Below, one piece after another: positions 9,189 through 19,100 of a DNA stretch of 64,000 bases. Source of the DNA: Bacillota bacterium (GTDB lineage Bacteria; Bacillota; Clostridia; Christensenellales; SZUA-584); assembly GCA_023406895.1 (NCBI GenBank), contig JAEXTV010000023.1, positions 1-64,000 on the forward strand, in the 5' to 3' direction. Position 1 is the first letter of the stretch; each line of letters begins with the position of its first letter. Position numbers and translations under genes: made by a program. Under the pieces are notes generated by a model. The model did not search any database. It worked only from the letters and a program-made list of their open reading frames with translations, and had not been told where the DNA came from.

Positions 9189-10181
9189 TTAATCGAGCAA
9201 ATTTCTTTCATTGATAAGCGACAGCGCAAGAACGATCATGCCGCGTTCAAAATCGGCTTCAAACGCGGACGACAGGGTCACATTCACGCGAAACTGACCG
9301 TTCAGCAGCGATTGCGTTTTTTGCTTTATTATCTCTGTATCACTCACGTTGAAAAAATCGCCGTAAAGCACGAACTGATGCGGCGCGAGAATGCGGCAGT
9401 ATATGCTAAGCAACCGGGAAACGGTATCCCGTATCGTCTGCGCGTCGCTGTAATCAAGTCGTGTCCAGTCGGTATCGGGCAGCAGTTGACCGATTTCTCC
9501 GGCAAAATGCTGCGATCCTGTATAAACATCACCCCCCAGCACCATTCCGGCACCGGGCGAATATATCCTTGGAAAATAGATGCCTACAAGACACGGAGAA
9601 TCTGCGAACGACTCAGCATATCCCTTCACAGCGGCATTCACATCGTTGGAGAAAATCACGGGCAGCTCATATCTTGCCTGATAGAACGGCATAAATCTAT
9701 TACCCACAATGCCGCTGTAATCGTTGGCTACAATCACGCCGCTTTCCTCAAAGCCCGGCAGCCCAAAAGCGATCACCGCCACATCCGGATATGCCCGTAT
9801 CACGTTGTCCAGCATACCGCAGAAACTTTCCACCTGTATATCATCCAAAAATGTTTGCTTTTTATATACGCATTCTCCAAACAGATTGACCACAAGAATA
9901 TGAATAGAATTCCTGTTGTCTTTCTGATATCCGTAGATCACAACCGCATGGCGGTGCTCGCCGTTGTAAGCAAATAGCTGCGATGGCCTCCCGCCTCCCG
10001 ACGGGATAAAACGCCCTTCGCTGACTTCTCCTTTTTCAATCATCTGCGCCAACAGCGTTTTCACAGTGACCACGCTTAATGCCGTCAGCTTCGAGAGTTC
10101 CTGAATGGTGGCCTCCCGCTTTTGAGCCAGATGCTTGCGCAATACCTTTTTATTAAGTTCTTTAACGATGGCCGTATCCAT
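9189..10181 (-). CDS. ROK-family transcriptional regulator
   Basis: A 330-residue protein with an N-terminal winged helix (about residues 1-75, KKVLRKHLAQKREATIQELS) and a C-terminal ROK/sugar-kinase-like fold. It lacks the usual CxCGxxGC zinc motif of ROK glucokinases. The start chosen is the ATG at 10181, after AAAAGAGG. The upstream in-frame ATG at 10229 lies between the -35 and -10 of a strong promoter and so cannot be in the message. It is followed directly by the MFS transporter, which it probably controls together with itself. Confidence 0.78.
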   Translation of the reverse strand: MDTAIVKELNKKVLRKHLAQKREATIQELSKLTALSVVTVKTLLAQMIEKGEVSEGRFIPSGGGRPSQLFAYNGEHRHAVVIYGYQKDNRNSIHILVVNLFGECVYKKQTFLDDIQVESFCGMLDNVIRAYPDVAVIAFGLPGFEESGVIVANDYSGIVGNRFMPFYQARYELPVIFSNDVNAAVKGYAESFADSPCLVGIYFPRIYSPGAGMVLGGDVYTGSQHFAGEIGQLLPDTDWTRLDYSDAQTIRDTVSRLLSIYCRILAPHQFVLYGDFFNVSDTEIIKQKTQSLLNGQFRVNVTLSSAFEADFERGMIVLALSLINERNLLD

Positions 10182-10217
10182 GAAACTTTTTAAACCTCTT
10201 TTAATAAGTCCTGCCTC

Positions 10218-10246
10218 AGAATAAGGCATATTCTTTTATTTGTCAA
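10218..10246 (-). promoter_or_regulatory. Promoter of the ROK-MFS operon
   Basis: On the minus strand TTGACA (10241-10246) and TATTCT (10218-10223) are separated by 17 bp. The arms TGCCT and AGGCA flank the -10 region and could be an operator for the ROK protein. This promoter decides the start of the ROK gene. Confidence 0.7.
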
Positions 10247-10274
10247 TCATAAAAATGAAAAAGTGCCTTTTGTG

Positions 10275-10350
10275 TTGACTTTTCGCAGATTTTGAATATA
10301 ATATGATTATCAATTGAATGTTTGTTCAATTGTTCATTCAACGCAAGGAG
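10275..10350 (+). promoter_or_regulatory. Promoter and ArsR-type operator of the P-type ATPase gene
   Basis: TTGACT (10275-10280), a 16-bp spacer and TATAAT (10297-10302) form a sigma-A promoter. Immediately downstream lies TGAA-N6-TTCA (10315-10328), the pattern bound by ArsR/SmtB sensors such as CzrA. It sits inside a larger inverted repeat, TTGAATG (10314-10320) and CATTCAA (10335-10341). AAGGAG (10345-10350) is the ribosome binding site. Metal-relieved repression is inferred. Confidence 0.72.
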
Positions 10351-10358
10351 TTACAGCC

Positions 10359-12476
10359 ATGGAAGCGGCATCAAAACACAGCAATCAAAAAGAAGCGAAA
10401 CTGTTCCTGCATGGGCTGAACTGCGCGGACTGCGCCCGCAAAATTGAAGAAGCGACGGCAAAGATTGATGGCGTTGAGAGCGCCACGCTCAATTTTATGG
10501 CCCAGCGGCTTACCATTACCACGCGCAGCGCCGAGGATATGCCACGCGTGCTGCGACAGGCAAGCAGGCTCGCGAAAGAGATTGAGCCGGCTATTGAGGT
10601 CGCTTATGCGCGCGACGCGCAGCCCTCTGCCCCGTCCACCAAGCGCATGCTCTTTTACACGGCGCTGGGCCTCGGCACGGCGCTTTTGGCGGCAGCAATA
10701 TTCTCCGGCGCAATGGGTCTGGTGTCGCTGCTGCTGTATCTGGGCGCGTATTTGCTGATCGGCGGCGAGGTGGTGCTGCGTGCACTTAAAAACATCACCA
10801 AAGGCATAGTCTTCGATGAAAATTTTCTGATGAGCCTCGCGACAATCAGCGCATTCGCCATAGGCGAATACCCAGAAGGCGTTGCCGTCATGCTGTTTTA
10901 CCAGGTCGGCGAGCTGTTTCAGGATATTGCAGTGAACCGCTCACGCCGCTCCATCACGGCGCTGATGGACATCCGCCCCGATTATGCCAATCTGCAAACG
11001 CCGGACGGCTTGCGGCGCGTGGCTCCCGAAGATGTCTCCGTCGGCGATATCATTGCCATACGTCCCGGTGAGAGAATCCCTCTCGACGGCATTGTGAAGC
11101 ACGGCGAATCGGCGCTCGATACTTCCGCGCTCACGGGTGAATCTCTGCCGCGCGATGTGCAGCCGGGCAGCGAGGTGCTGGCAGGCTCGGTCAATCAAAA
11201 CGGCCTGCTTATAATTGAAGTCACCAGGCCTTTCGGCGAATCGACGCTTTCAAAGATTTTAACTCTCGTGCAGGATGCCGCGGGAAAAAAGGCGCCCACC
11301 GAGGCGTTCATCACACGGTTTTCCCGGTATTACACGCCCGCCGTGGTGGCTGCGGCGCTCGTACTCGCATTGCTCCCGCCGCTGCTGATTCCCGGCGCGT
11401 TTTTTGCGGATTGGCTGAGAAGAGCGCTTGTGTTTCTTGTGGTTTCCTGCCCCTGCGCGCTGGTGATCTCCATACCGCTCGGGTTTTTCGGCGGCATCGG
11501 CGGCGCGTCCCGAAACGGTATTCTTATTAAAGGCGGCAGCTATCTTGAGGCACTGAGCCGCATAGAAACCGTCGTATTCGACAAAACCGGCACGCTCACG
11601 CAAGGGGTGTTTACCGTCTCTCGCATCGCTGCCGATAACCCCGACGAACTGCTTGATTATGCCGCTCACGCCGAATCGAGCTCCACACACCCGATCGCGA
11701 TGTCGATTCATAAAGCGTATGGCAAAGACATTGACGAGCAGCGCATAACAAAGCTCGACGAGCAGGCCGGCTATGGCATCGGCGCCATCGTGGACGGGAA
11801 GCACGTACTGGCGGGCAGCGCGCGGCTGATGGAGCGTGAGAACATTGCGTTTGATGCTGCCAATGAACCCGGCACTGTGGTTTATGTGGCTGTTGACGGA
11901 ACGTATATGGGGTTCGTGGCGATCAGCGATACACTGCGGCCCGACAGCGCAGCGGCCATCGCGGCGCTCAAAAAGCTCGGTGTGAAAAAAACCGTGATGC
12001 TGACGGGCGACAGCCAAGCCGCGGGCGAAGCCGCGGCGGCACAGCTCGGCATCGACGAGGTCTATACCGGTTTGCTGCCGCATCAGAAGGTGGAGAAACT
12101 GGAACAGCTCGAACAGACCAAAACTGGCAAAGGGACGCTCGTGTTCGTGGGTGACGGCATCAACGATGCGCCCGTTCTGGCACGGGCCGATATCGGCATC
12201 GCGATGGGCGGTGCCGGATCGGATGCCGCGATTGAAGCTGCCGACGTGGTGCTGATGACCGATGAACCGGGCCGCCTGCCCACCGCCGTCCGCATTGCAA
12301 GAAAAACGCGGCGTATCGTCGTGCAAAATATCGCTTTTGCGCTGTGTGTCAAGGGCGCCATCCTCATATTGGGCGCTTTGGGCATCGCCACAATGTGGGA
12401 AGCGGTGTTTGGCGACGTGGGTGTGGCACTCATTGCGATACTTAACGCCACGCGTGCCATGCGCTTCAGCAAATAA
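10359..12476 (+). CDS. cadA: Zn/Cd/Pb-exporting P1B-type ATPase
   Basis: A 705-residue heavy-metal efflux ATPase. An N-terminal HMA domain carries the metal site NCADC (about residues 20-24). Next come the transmembrane helices, the CPC metal gate in SCPCALVISIP, the phosphorylation site DKTGTLT, the HP dipeptide in SSTHP and the hinge GDGINDAP. CPC with this context indicates Zn2+/Cd2+/Pb2+ rather than a purely copper pump. The start is the ATG at 10359, eight bases after AAGGAG; the upstream in-frame TTG at 10314 lies in the operator. It complements the zinc importer at 4-7 kb. Confidence 0.93.
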   Translation: MEAASKHSNQKEAKLFLHGLNCADCARKIEEATAKIDGVESATLNFMAQRLTITTRSAEDMPRVLRQASRLAKEIEPAIEVAYARDAQPSAPSTKRMLFYTALGLGTALLAAAIFSGAMGLVSLLLYLGAYLLIGGEVVLRALKNITKGIVFDENFLMSLATISAFAIGEYPEGVAVMLFYQVGELFQDIAVNRSRRSITALMDIRPDYANLQTPDGLRRVAPEDVSVGDIIAIRPGERIPLDGIVKHGESALDTSALTGESLPRDVQPGSEVLAGSVNQNGLLIIEVTRPFGESTLSKILTLVQDAAGKKAPTEAFITRFSRYYTPAVVAAALVLALLPPLLIPGAFFADWLRRALVFLVVSCPCALVISIPLGFFGGIGGASRNGILIKGGSYLEALSRIETVVFDKTGTLTQGVFTVSRIAADNPDELLDYAAHAESSSTHPIAMSIHKAYGKDIDEQRITKLDEQAGYGIGAIVDGKHVLAGSARLMERENIAFDAANEPGTVVYVAVDGTYMGFVAISDTLRPDSAAAIAALKKLGVKKTVMLTGDSQAAGEAAAAQLGIDEVYTGLLPHQKVEKLEQLEQTKTGKGTLVFVGDGINDAPVLARADIGIAMGGAGSDAAIEAADVVLMTDEPGRLPTAVRIARKTRRIVVQNIAFALCVKGAILILGALGIATMWEAVFGDVGVALIAILNATRAMRFSK

Positions 12477-12596
12477 AAATTGAGTAAAAAATTCGGTTTC
12501 AGTGTACTAACACGATTTTATAACAAATGCTCCAATTGAAATATCTGTATTGTTTGATTATAATTTAATCATCAAATATGAAAGAAGGGCTGTTTC

Positions 12597-12971
12597 GTGA
12601 TAGTAGGTATTCGCTTAGGTAATCTCTCCATAGACTGCAAGGATCCGAAAAAACAGTGTGATTTCTACGCCGATCTTCTCGGCTGGAACAAGGGGATTAT
12701 GTATAACTGTCCCGCGGTCATCAGTGACAACGGCTTCGTCATCTTGTTTATGGAATGTGACTTCGAATACATCCCGCCGGTGTGGCCTGAGGTAAGCGGG
12801 CAGCAGCAAAAGCACATGCATCTTGATTTGCAGGTTGATGATTTGCCGTCTGCCATTGAGGAGGCTGAAAAGCTCGGCGCAAAGAGAGCCGAAAGCCAGT
12901 TTGGCGGCACTCATTTTGTCACTATGATAGACCCCGAAGGGCATCCTTTCTGTCTGTGCGCCAAAGGATGA
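12597..12971 (+). CDS. VOC-superfamily (glyoxalase-like) protein
   Basis: A 124-residue single VOC module with the paired beta-alpha-beta layout: LGNLSIDCKDPKKQCDFYADLLGW at the start and FVTMIDPEGHPFCLC at the end. HMHLDLQVDD in the middle supplies a typical metal-ligand position. The substrate is unknown; members include dioxygenases, resistance proteins and isomerases. The start is GTG at 12597 after AAAGAAGG. It stands alone. Confidence 0.75.
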   Translation: MIVGIRLGNLSIDCKDPKKQCDFYADLLGWNKGIMYNCPAVISDNGFVILFMECDFEYIPPVWPEVSGQQQKHMHLDLQVDDLPSAIEEAEKLGAKRAESQFGGTHFVTMIDPEGHPFCLCAKG

Positions 12972-12989
12972 CGTCTTAAACGGTATTCC

Positions 12990-13145
12990 TCAAACTTTTA
13001 GCTGTTTAGGCAGCTGAAAATCCAAAACCAATACCATCACAGCAGGCATTATGGATATAGTGTCTGCTTTTTTATAACCGCTATATCGTTGCTTCACAAT
13101 AAAAGAAGCAGACACTCTGATCAAATATTGTCTGCTTCTTAACGG
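12990..13145. repeat. Inverted and direct repeats between the VOC and NimA-like genes
   Basis: AGTGTCTGCTT near 13058 and its complement AAGAAGCAGACACT near 13105 form a long inverted repeat. A third TGTCTGCTTCTT copy lies near 13129. It may act as a bidirectional terminator between the convergent genes. No gene is seen in this gap. Confidence 0.4.
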
Positions 13146-13188
13146 GCTTTAATGCTATAATCCACCAGCTATGCTGACGCGATATGAA

Positions 13189-13656
13189 TCATGCTTCGCC
13201 ATTTTTCTTTCCGCTGATGCTGTCAATGTCGATTCGCACAATCATTGTCCTTGCAAGATGAATGCAATCCCGGTCACTCCGCCATTCGATTTCCGGCGAT
13301 AGACGGCGGCAGAGCTGATCCAACAACCGCAGCTTTTTTTCTTCATCGTCCTGAACCAACGATGCAGTGCCTGAAACGATCACGCTTTCATAGTATGTGG
13401 TTAATCTTTCAGCGATGATGCGGTTTTTGCCCATCACAGTGAACGATACGCGCGGATTGTCTTTAATATTCTCCAGTTTGCGGCCGTCTTTGGCGCAGTG
13501 AAATATGATCACGTTATCGTCGCGCAGATAGCAGTAGTTAATCGGCACGCCGTAAGGGGCTCCGTCAGCGCCCGACGTACAAAGCACACCAAGCTGTGAA
13601 TCCTCCAGAAGTTTCACCGCCAAGCTTTCGTCCATCGCCCGATCTTTACGTCTCAC
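13189..13656 (-). CDS. Pyridoxamine 5'-phosphate oxidase-like flavoprotein (NimA type)
   Basis: A 155-residue split-barrel FMN-binding protein. VRRKDRAMDE at the start is the usual opening of the NimA/5-nitroimidazole-reductase-like family, and GAPYGVPINYCY and IIFHCAKDGRKLENI follow. Members bind FMN or heme and reduce small molecules; the substrate here is unknown. The start chosen is GTG at 13656, because GGAGGAG lies directly before it and the family begins there. It follows an ArsR regulator gene on the same strand and is probably co-transcribed with it. Confidence 0.78.
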   Translation of the reverse strand: MRRKDRAMDESLAVKLLEDSQLGVLCTSGADGAPYGVPINYCYLRDDNVIIFHCAKDGRKLENIKDNPRVSFTVMGKNRIIAERLTTYYESVIVSGTASLVQDDEEKKLRLLDQLCRRLSPEIEWRSDRDCIHLARTMIVRIDIDSISGKKNGEA

Positions 13657-13675
13657 ATTCTCCTCCGATATCAAT

Positions 13676-14035
13676 TCATGGTTTTGAAGGCTTGGCCTCA
13701 TTCTGGTTATAAATTTCGCAATACTGATGCTCGCCGGTTAGATATTGGCAGCATTCCTTCCGCTCCGACTTTTTATCTAAAAAAACGCCGATATCCGATA
13801 CCAAGCTCTTAAGCAGTTCCATGTTGATTTCGTAAAATGTATAGCCGCCGCGTTTTTCGCCTTTAAGCAGCCCTGCCTCACGCAAAATACGCAGATGCTG
13901 AGACACGGCAGCCTCTGATATACCAAGGATACGGGCCAGCGCACCCACACAATAGCCGTGCTGATACAGAAGCGCCAAAATTTTAAGCCGTTTCTCGTCG
14001 CCCACCGCTCTAAAAACTTTCAGCCATTTCTCCAT
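13676..14035 (-). CDS. ArsR/SmtB-family transcriptional regulator
   Basis: A 119-residue winged-helix repressor: DEKRLKILALL, then SEAAVSQHLRILREAGL as the recognition helix and GGYTFYEIN as the wing. The C-terminal tail has ECCQYL and a further Cys (HQYCEI), which could bind metal or thiol ligands. Its promoter is at 14054-14083. It probably regulates itself and the NimA-like gene. It is also the only ArsR protein in the window that could act on the TGAA-N6-TTCA operator at 10315-10328, which is inference. Confidence 0.82.
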   Translation of the reverse strand: MEKWLKVFRAVGDEKRLKILALLYQHGYCVGALARILGISEAAVSQHLRILREAGLLKGEKRGGYTFYEINMELLKSLVSDIGVFLDKKSERKECCQYLTGEHQYCEIYNQNEAKPSKP

Positions 14036-14053
14036 GCATGCTCACCTATTTTT

Positions 14054-14083
14054 ATGATAGACCTCACGCGCGCAGCATGTCAA
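14054..14083 (-). promoter_or_regulatory. Promoter of the arsR-nimA-like operon
   Basis: On the minus strand TTGACA (14078-14083), an 18-bp spacer and TATCAT (14054-14059), followed by AGGTGAG and the start codon. Confidence 0.6.
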
Positions 14084-14113
14084 TGGAATATGGTTCCAGT
14101 GGCGTGCAAAGGA

Positions 14114-15190
14114 TTACTTGATCCCAAGCAAGAAACGCGTCCCCTTGAAACGGCGGCAGATTTCATAACAGCCCCACGAAAGGCCCATGGCCGCCAGCAC
14201 AATCGCTGCGAATTTTAACGTCCAAGGCATATCGAGCATCACGATGAAATAGGCGGCCGCAAGCAGCACCGTCTGATGAAAAATGTAAACGGGATAAGAC
14301 GCACGGTTGAGAATGCTGAGCGCCTTGCTTGGTTTGTTCAAATATTGGTCCGCAAGGCCAGCCAGTGCCAGTATCATCAGCCATACGCCGAGGTTGCGCA
14401 GCAGCGCAAACCCAATCGCTTCGGCCGAGTAACCCTCAAGCCATCCCACCGTTGCGGCGATGGCCAGCATTGCCCCGTTCGCGGCAAGCGCTCCGCCAAG
14501 CAGCGCGAAACGCCAGCGCTTGAGCGCGTCGATAAAGACATCTGAATTCGCGAACACGGCGCCCAGCAAAAAAATCATCGCAAAGTAGAACGGGTTCTTG
14601 CCGCCGATATCCGGCAGCGCCTGCATGAGTGTCATCGGCACAATAGCCAGCAGCATCACCCAAGGCCGCGCAAGCCCTTTGAGTTTATCGGGCCTTCGTA
14701 CCATCCAAAGCAGCGGCGCGAGCAGCGCGAGGCTGATCACAAACAGGTAGAGGACGAACCAAAGATGTGCGGGCGTAAAGCCGCCCGTGTATCCGGATAG
14801 ATCGGAGAAGTTCGTGAAATACAGGCCCAGAAACGATAAATAATCACCCGTGTACCCATATTGCTGTATCAGCGCGAGGTACCCCTGGGGCGGCACAATC
14901 AGCACAAGGCCCGCAATAAAAGGAATCAGCAGCCGGCTCACACGCTCGCGGACAAACTGCCCGGGTGTCCTTTTGCGCAGCGCCTGATACGCGGCATAAC
15001 CCGCGACAAAAAAAAGCAGAGGCATGATCCAATACCCAAGAGCAGCCACAAACCATGAGGAAAAATCGTTGATATTGGCGGCATCTTTCACATAATTGGG
15101 CTCCCACACATCATAAACCCGCGCCGTGTGAAACGGAAACAGCAGAAAAATAACACCAATCCTCAGCCAATCGAAACCATGTCGCCGCAT
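14114..15190 (-). CDS. Acyltransferase 3 family membrane protein
   Basis: A 358-residue integral membrane protein of the acyltransferase-3 (OafA/NodX-like) family, opening with GFDWLRIGVIFLLFPFHTAR, which carries the conserved early histidine. About ten membrane segments follow. Such enzymes transfer acetyl or other acyl groups to surface sugars, peptidoglycan or lipids. The start is the ATG at 15190, eight bases after GGAGG; an in-frame ATG at 15217 would put the binding site inside the gene. It lies next to the sortase and adhesin genes, but a functional link is not shown. Confidence 0.8.
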   Translation of the reverse strand: MRRHGFDWLRIGVIFLLFPFHTARVYDVWEPNYVKDAANINDFSSWFVAALGYWIMPLLFFVAGYAAYQALRKRTPGQFVRERVSRLLIPFIAGLVLIVPPQGYLALIQQYGYTGDYLSFLGLYFTNFSDLSGYTGGFTPAHLWFVLYLFVISLALLAPLLWMVRRPDKLKGLARPWVMLLAIVPMTLMQALPDIGGKNPFYFAMIFLLGAVFANSDVFIDALKRWRFALLGGALAANGAMLAIAATVGWLEGYSAEAIGFALLRNLGVWLMILALAGLADQYLNKPSKALSILNRASYPVYIFHQTVLLAAAYFIVMLDMPWTLKFAAIVLAAMGLSWGCYEICRRFKGTRFLLGIK

Positions 15191-15308
15191 GTTCAATTCC
15201 TCCGTATTATTGTCCACTGAAAGTATAATAGAATACTATTGATATAATAACATAAACCGCCATATTCGTCCGTGCGTTGGCGGCACAGTCTCATATGGCG
15301 GCATCTTG

Positions 15309-16124
15309 TCAGCTAATTCTTTTTGCGTGCACCACGAACCGTTCACGACTGGACCCGTCACATGTCGACAGCGTCAGCACCGTGTCATTTGACGTCACAT
15401 CGATACCCGTATCATAGAGCGATACGTTTTTTAAGCCTTGAATGAAATCATCAAATGCTTTGTCATCGGCGAACTCAACGGGCATTAGGCTGTCATCAGT
15501 GCTATGGACGCTGAATATCTGCCATTGCGACAAATGCCCCCAAAGGTTGAGCGTTATTGTGGAATGAGTTTGATAATAGCTTTCGAGTTCAAATTGCGGC
15601 AGCAGCCCGAACATGGTGCCGTCCTTCATATGATGGCCGTAAACCACGATATGGCGGATGTCTGAATGGCACCGGTAATCCATAAACACACAGCCATGCG
15701 CAGACCGTTGGCCTTCAAAACTGTGATTCAGATAATACGCGTTATCATCGCATTGCACAACCGGATGGTCAATATTCGTGCCGGGAATCTTGATCCATCC
15801 AGTCGCATCCTCATTGATTTGGGTAAGAGCCGCATATGCGCTGGCCGCTGCCGCATCGTCGGCAGAAACGGCATCATCAGCATTCTCGCTCGCGCCATCC
15901 GTTTGCGTTGCTTGACCTGTTAACGCCTGCGCATACGTCTGGCGTATCGCGTTCAGCGCGTTCACGTCGGCATTGCTTTCTATAAAATAGCCGCCGATCC
16001 GAATGCCGCTAAACACGAGGGCCCCGACAAAAAACGCAAGCAACACAAACCGGAGCCACCGCCACATGCCGAAACGCTTCGGCTTTTGACTAGCGGACCT
16101 TCTTAATTCTCTTGTTGATAACAT
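15309..16124 (-). CDS. srtB: Class B sortase
   Basis: A 271-residue membrane-anchored transpeptidase. One N-terminal transmembrane segment (about residues 24-48) is followed by a catalytic domain. The domain has His in VVYGHHMKDGTMF, Cys in LSTCDGSSRERF and the catalytic Arg in the same stretch, all of class B pattern. It overlaps the 3' end of the adhesin gene by 35 bp, so the pair is co-expressed. The likely substrate is that adhesin, whose sorting motif SPDTG fits the (S/P)PxTG preference reported for Clostridioides difficile SrtB. The exact start is uncertain; Met20 is an alternative. Confidence 0.87.
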   Translation of the reverse strand: MLSTRELRRSASQKPKRFGMWRWLRFVLLAFFVGALVFSGIRIGGYFIESNADVNALNAIRQTYAQALTGQATQTDGASENADDAVSADDAAAASAYAALTQINEDATGWIKIPGTNIDHPVVQCDDNAYYLNHSFEGQRSAHGCVFMDYRCHSDIRHIVVYGHHMKDGTMFGLLPQFELESYYQTHSTITLNLWGHLSQWQIFSVHSTDDSLMPVEFADDKAFDDFIQGLKNVSLYDTGIDVTSNDTVLTLSTCDGSSRERFVVHAKRIS

Positions 16125-19100
16125 AAACCACCACGATACCTGCCATGCTGCCGAGCGCCATCACGAAATATCCCATGATGTTGTCACCCGTATCGGGAGA
16201 CCCGGTATCCCGCGCATTCACAAAGCTTCCCGCTTCAATTATCACATCATCTTCGTCTATCGTCACCGTTTTGACATCAGCCGAAACCATATATCCTTTG
16301 GGCGCTTTGATTTCACGAATGGTATACTTTCCGAACTGGACTTTTTCAAAAAGAACGTTGCCGTCTTTTAGGGATACCGCACTCTTTACCAGGGCTCCGT
16401 CGGCGTTGTAAAGCCCGAATTCCGCGCCCGCGAGCGGCTTGCCGTTTTCCTTCGTCTTCATCAGGCGAATGGAACCAAAGTGCTCCCACAGCACCGGTTG
16501 ATCGACGATTTGATTGGCCGATACGGTCGACTTGACGCCGAGCCGGCTCACGTCGGCGTACTCAACAGTCACTGTGAGCACCGTATCCGAGACAAAGTAG
16601 CCTGCGGGTGCGCGCGTTTCGCGTATCGTATAGGTGCCGATTGGCAGATTGCTGAATGTGACCTTGCCGTTGACGCTGGATGCCGTCATACTCACATCCG
16701 TGTTGTCATACGCTTCACCCGTCAACGTGAACTCGCCGCCGCTTAACGCCGCGCCTTTATGGTTGACCTTATTAAAGCTCACCGTTCCGAGCGCCGCCGC
16801 GTCGGCGGTGGTGAATGTTTTGTTGGTTGAAAGCCGCTCACCGCCGAATATATCGGGGTTCAGCAGAAAACCATCCGGCGCATAGACTTCTTTGGCATAA
16901 AACACCCATGCGGGCAGATTGGTGAATACAGCGTTGCCGTGAGAATCAGTCGTTGCCGTCACCGGATTCCCGTTCTTTAATATCGGCTGCTGATTAAAAT
17001 TGAGCAGCTGATAAATTGAGCCGGGCACGGGATTGCCCTTACCATCGCCTTTGTAAACCGTGAGTGTGTAGCTGCCGCTGCCGCCGCTGGACCAGAGATT
17101 GTCCACCGATACGTTTTGAGCGTCGGCATCGCCGTCCGGGCTGTCGGTTCTGCCCGAGAGCACCGCGTTATTCGTAAAGTTGAGGTCGTCCGAAATGATG
17201 AACGTCGTAAACTCAAGGCGGTACACCTTGGTGCTGCCCTCCGGCAGATTGACGGACAGCGTATTTGAGTTGTCCGCATCAGGCAGATCCACGGTATACC
17301 CGCTCGTCACAAGCGTGCCCGAAGATGCGGGCTGCACATTGCCCGACGTATCGATAGCCACTTCATAAAGCTTGAGCGACGAGGACTGCAGCTGAAGCCC
17401 CGGGTCGAGCTGATCTGTCACAACCGCATTGAGCAGCGGAATCTTGCACGCATTGATGACGATCGACCAATCGATCGAATCGGAGCCTGCCGTATAGGTG
17501 CGGCCTTTGGAAATGACGGGGTTTGCGATATTGGCCGTCGCACTCGCGTCAATATGGTCATAAATCTCATCGCCCCGCAGCTGAGACGTATTGGTATACG
17601 GCTTCGTACCGCTCCATTGCGTTTCGAGCTGCGCGTTCTGAAGGTGTGTATAGAACGAAATGGTGTACTGATCCGTTGTCGTTGCATCGCCTAAATAGTA
17701 AGTGAATGAACGGCCATCGCCTGCAACCGTTGTCGGTGCGTGAACGCTTGTGTTTAATACACCGTTCACCAAGACCTCGAACGGATGCGTCGCATCGACC
17801 AGCAAATCCATGCCTGTCGGGAGCAGATCCGTCATCGTGGCTCTCGTCAATGGCAGCCTGTTGCGGTTCACAGAAACCGTCCATTTGATGGTATGGTCGG
17901 AATAGTTGTACGTGCCGACGCCTTTGTTGATCATCTGGCTGCCGAATGTTTTATTCGGCCCGCTCGAACTGACCAAACTGCCGCCGCGGTAAAGCGAAGC
18001 CCCATTGCCGAAATTCACGTTTACGTTATTGTTGGCATACAGCGTATCGAGCCCCGAAGGGTCGTTTTTGGCCGCTGACACGTCGACAATGCGCGTATAA
18101 TAATCAAGCGTATAGGTATCCGTGAAGCTTGCGGGGAACGTATACGTGAAATTGTTGCTGTCTGTCACTGCCAGATTCGAATCGGAAGCGGGGACGGAGG
18201 TATATTCCGAATCGGCGGCCCCGTTCTTGCTCACCGAAAATTTATGCCCGGCGTTGTCTATCACGAGTTCCTGCCCGGCGGGAATCGTATCCACCACCGA
18301 CATATTATCCATGGTCACCTTGTTTCTGTTGACCGTAATCGTCCAGCGGATATAGCCGCCGTTCTGATGGTTGTAATTCTCCGTGCCGCCCTGCGCGGTT
18401 TTGCCGATGAGGCCGCTGCCCGGAATGTTGCCGTCAACGTAATCTTTCGGCGGGTCGGTGGAGGTGGGTTTTTGCGTCCATTCAAGCTGTGCCGTATTGC
18501 GGAAGTTAACGGCAGCGTTATTGTTGATATAATAGTTGGGGTCCCCAACCTTCGTGTAATAAACCAGCCTTGCCGTGCGGTTCAGCGCGCCGCCCGACGG
18601 AAACCGATAATCAAGCGTACCCGATGTGCCGGAGCTTCCGAAGGTGCCGGCCGTGTATGCATATTTGCCCCATTCGTTCGTTGTTGTGCTTTCCACGGTG
18701 GTCAGCGCACCGCCGTTCAGCGATATCTGAACCGGATGGCTGGTATCAAGGATCATGCCGATGGGCAGTATGTCGTGGATATACGCGCCCGTCACCGACC
18801 CGTTGTTCGGTACCGCTGCGGTCACTTCCCATCGAATCACATTCGGGTCCGAATCGTTCGGCGCGGTCTTGGTGATCCAGTTCGTCTGAACCGTCGCGGT
18901 CACGGGGCCTGCCAGCGTATCCGCGGCGTGCTTCACAGTCGCCGCATTGGTGAATGTAGATTGATCTGCTGCTGTTGATGTTCCATCCTCAGCGCCAAAG
19001 GACGTCGGAGACGTTTTGTATTTAATTGTCTGTATCCCCGTGGTGTTCGGGTCGGTATCGGGAAATGTGTACGATACCTGATTCGCCGTCGTCAGGTCAA

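Noticed and set aside
9189..10229. 346-residue start for the ROK regulator
   Set aside because: The ATG at 10229 lies between the -35 and -10 elements of its own promoter.
11259..12326. Long minus-strand open frame of 355 codons
   Set aside because: It lies wholly within the cadA gene on the opposite strand; composition is His/Arg-rich antisense of a high-GC gene with no recognisable domain.
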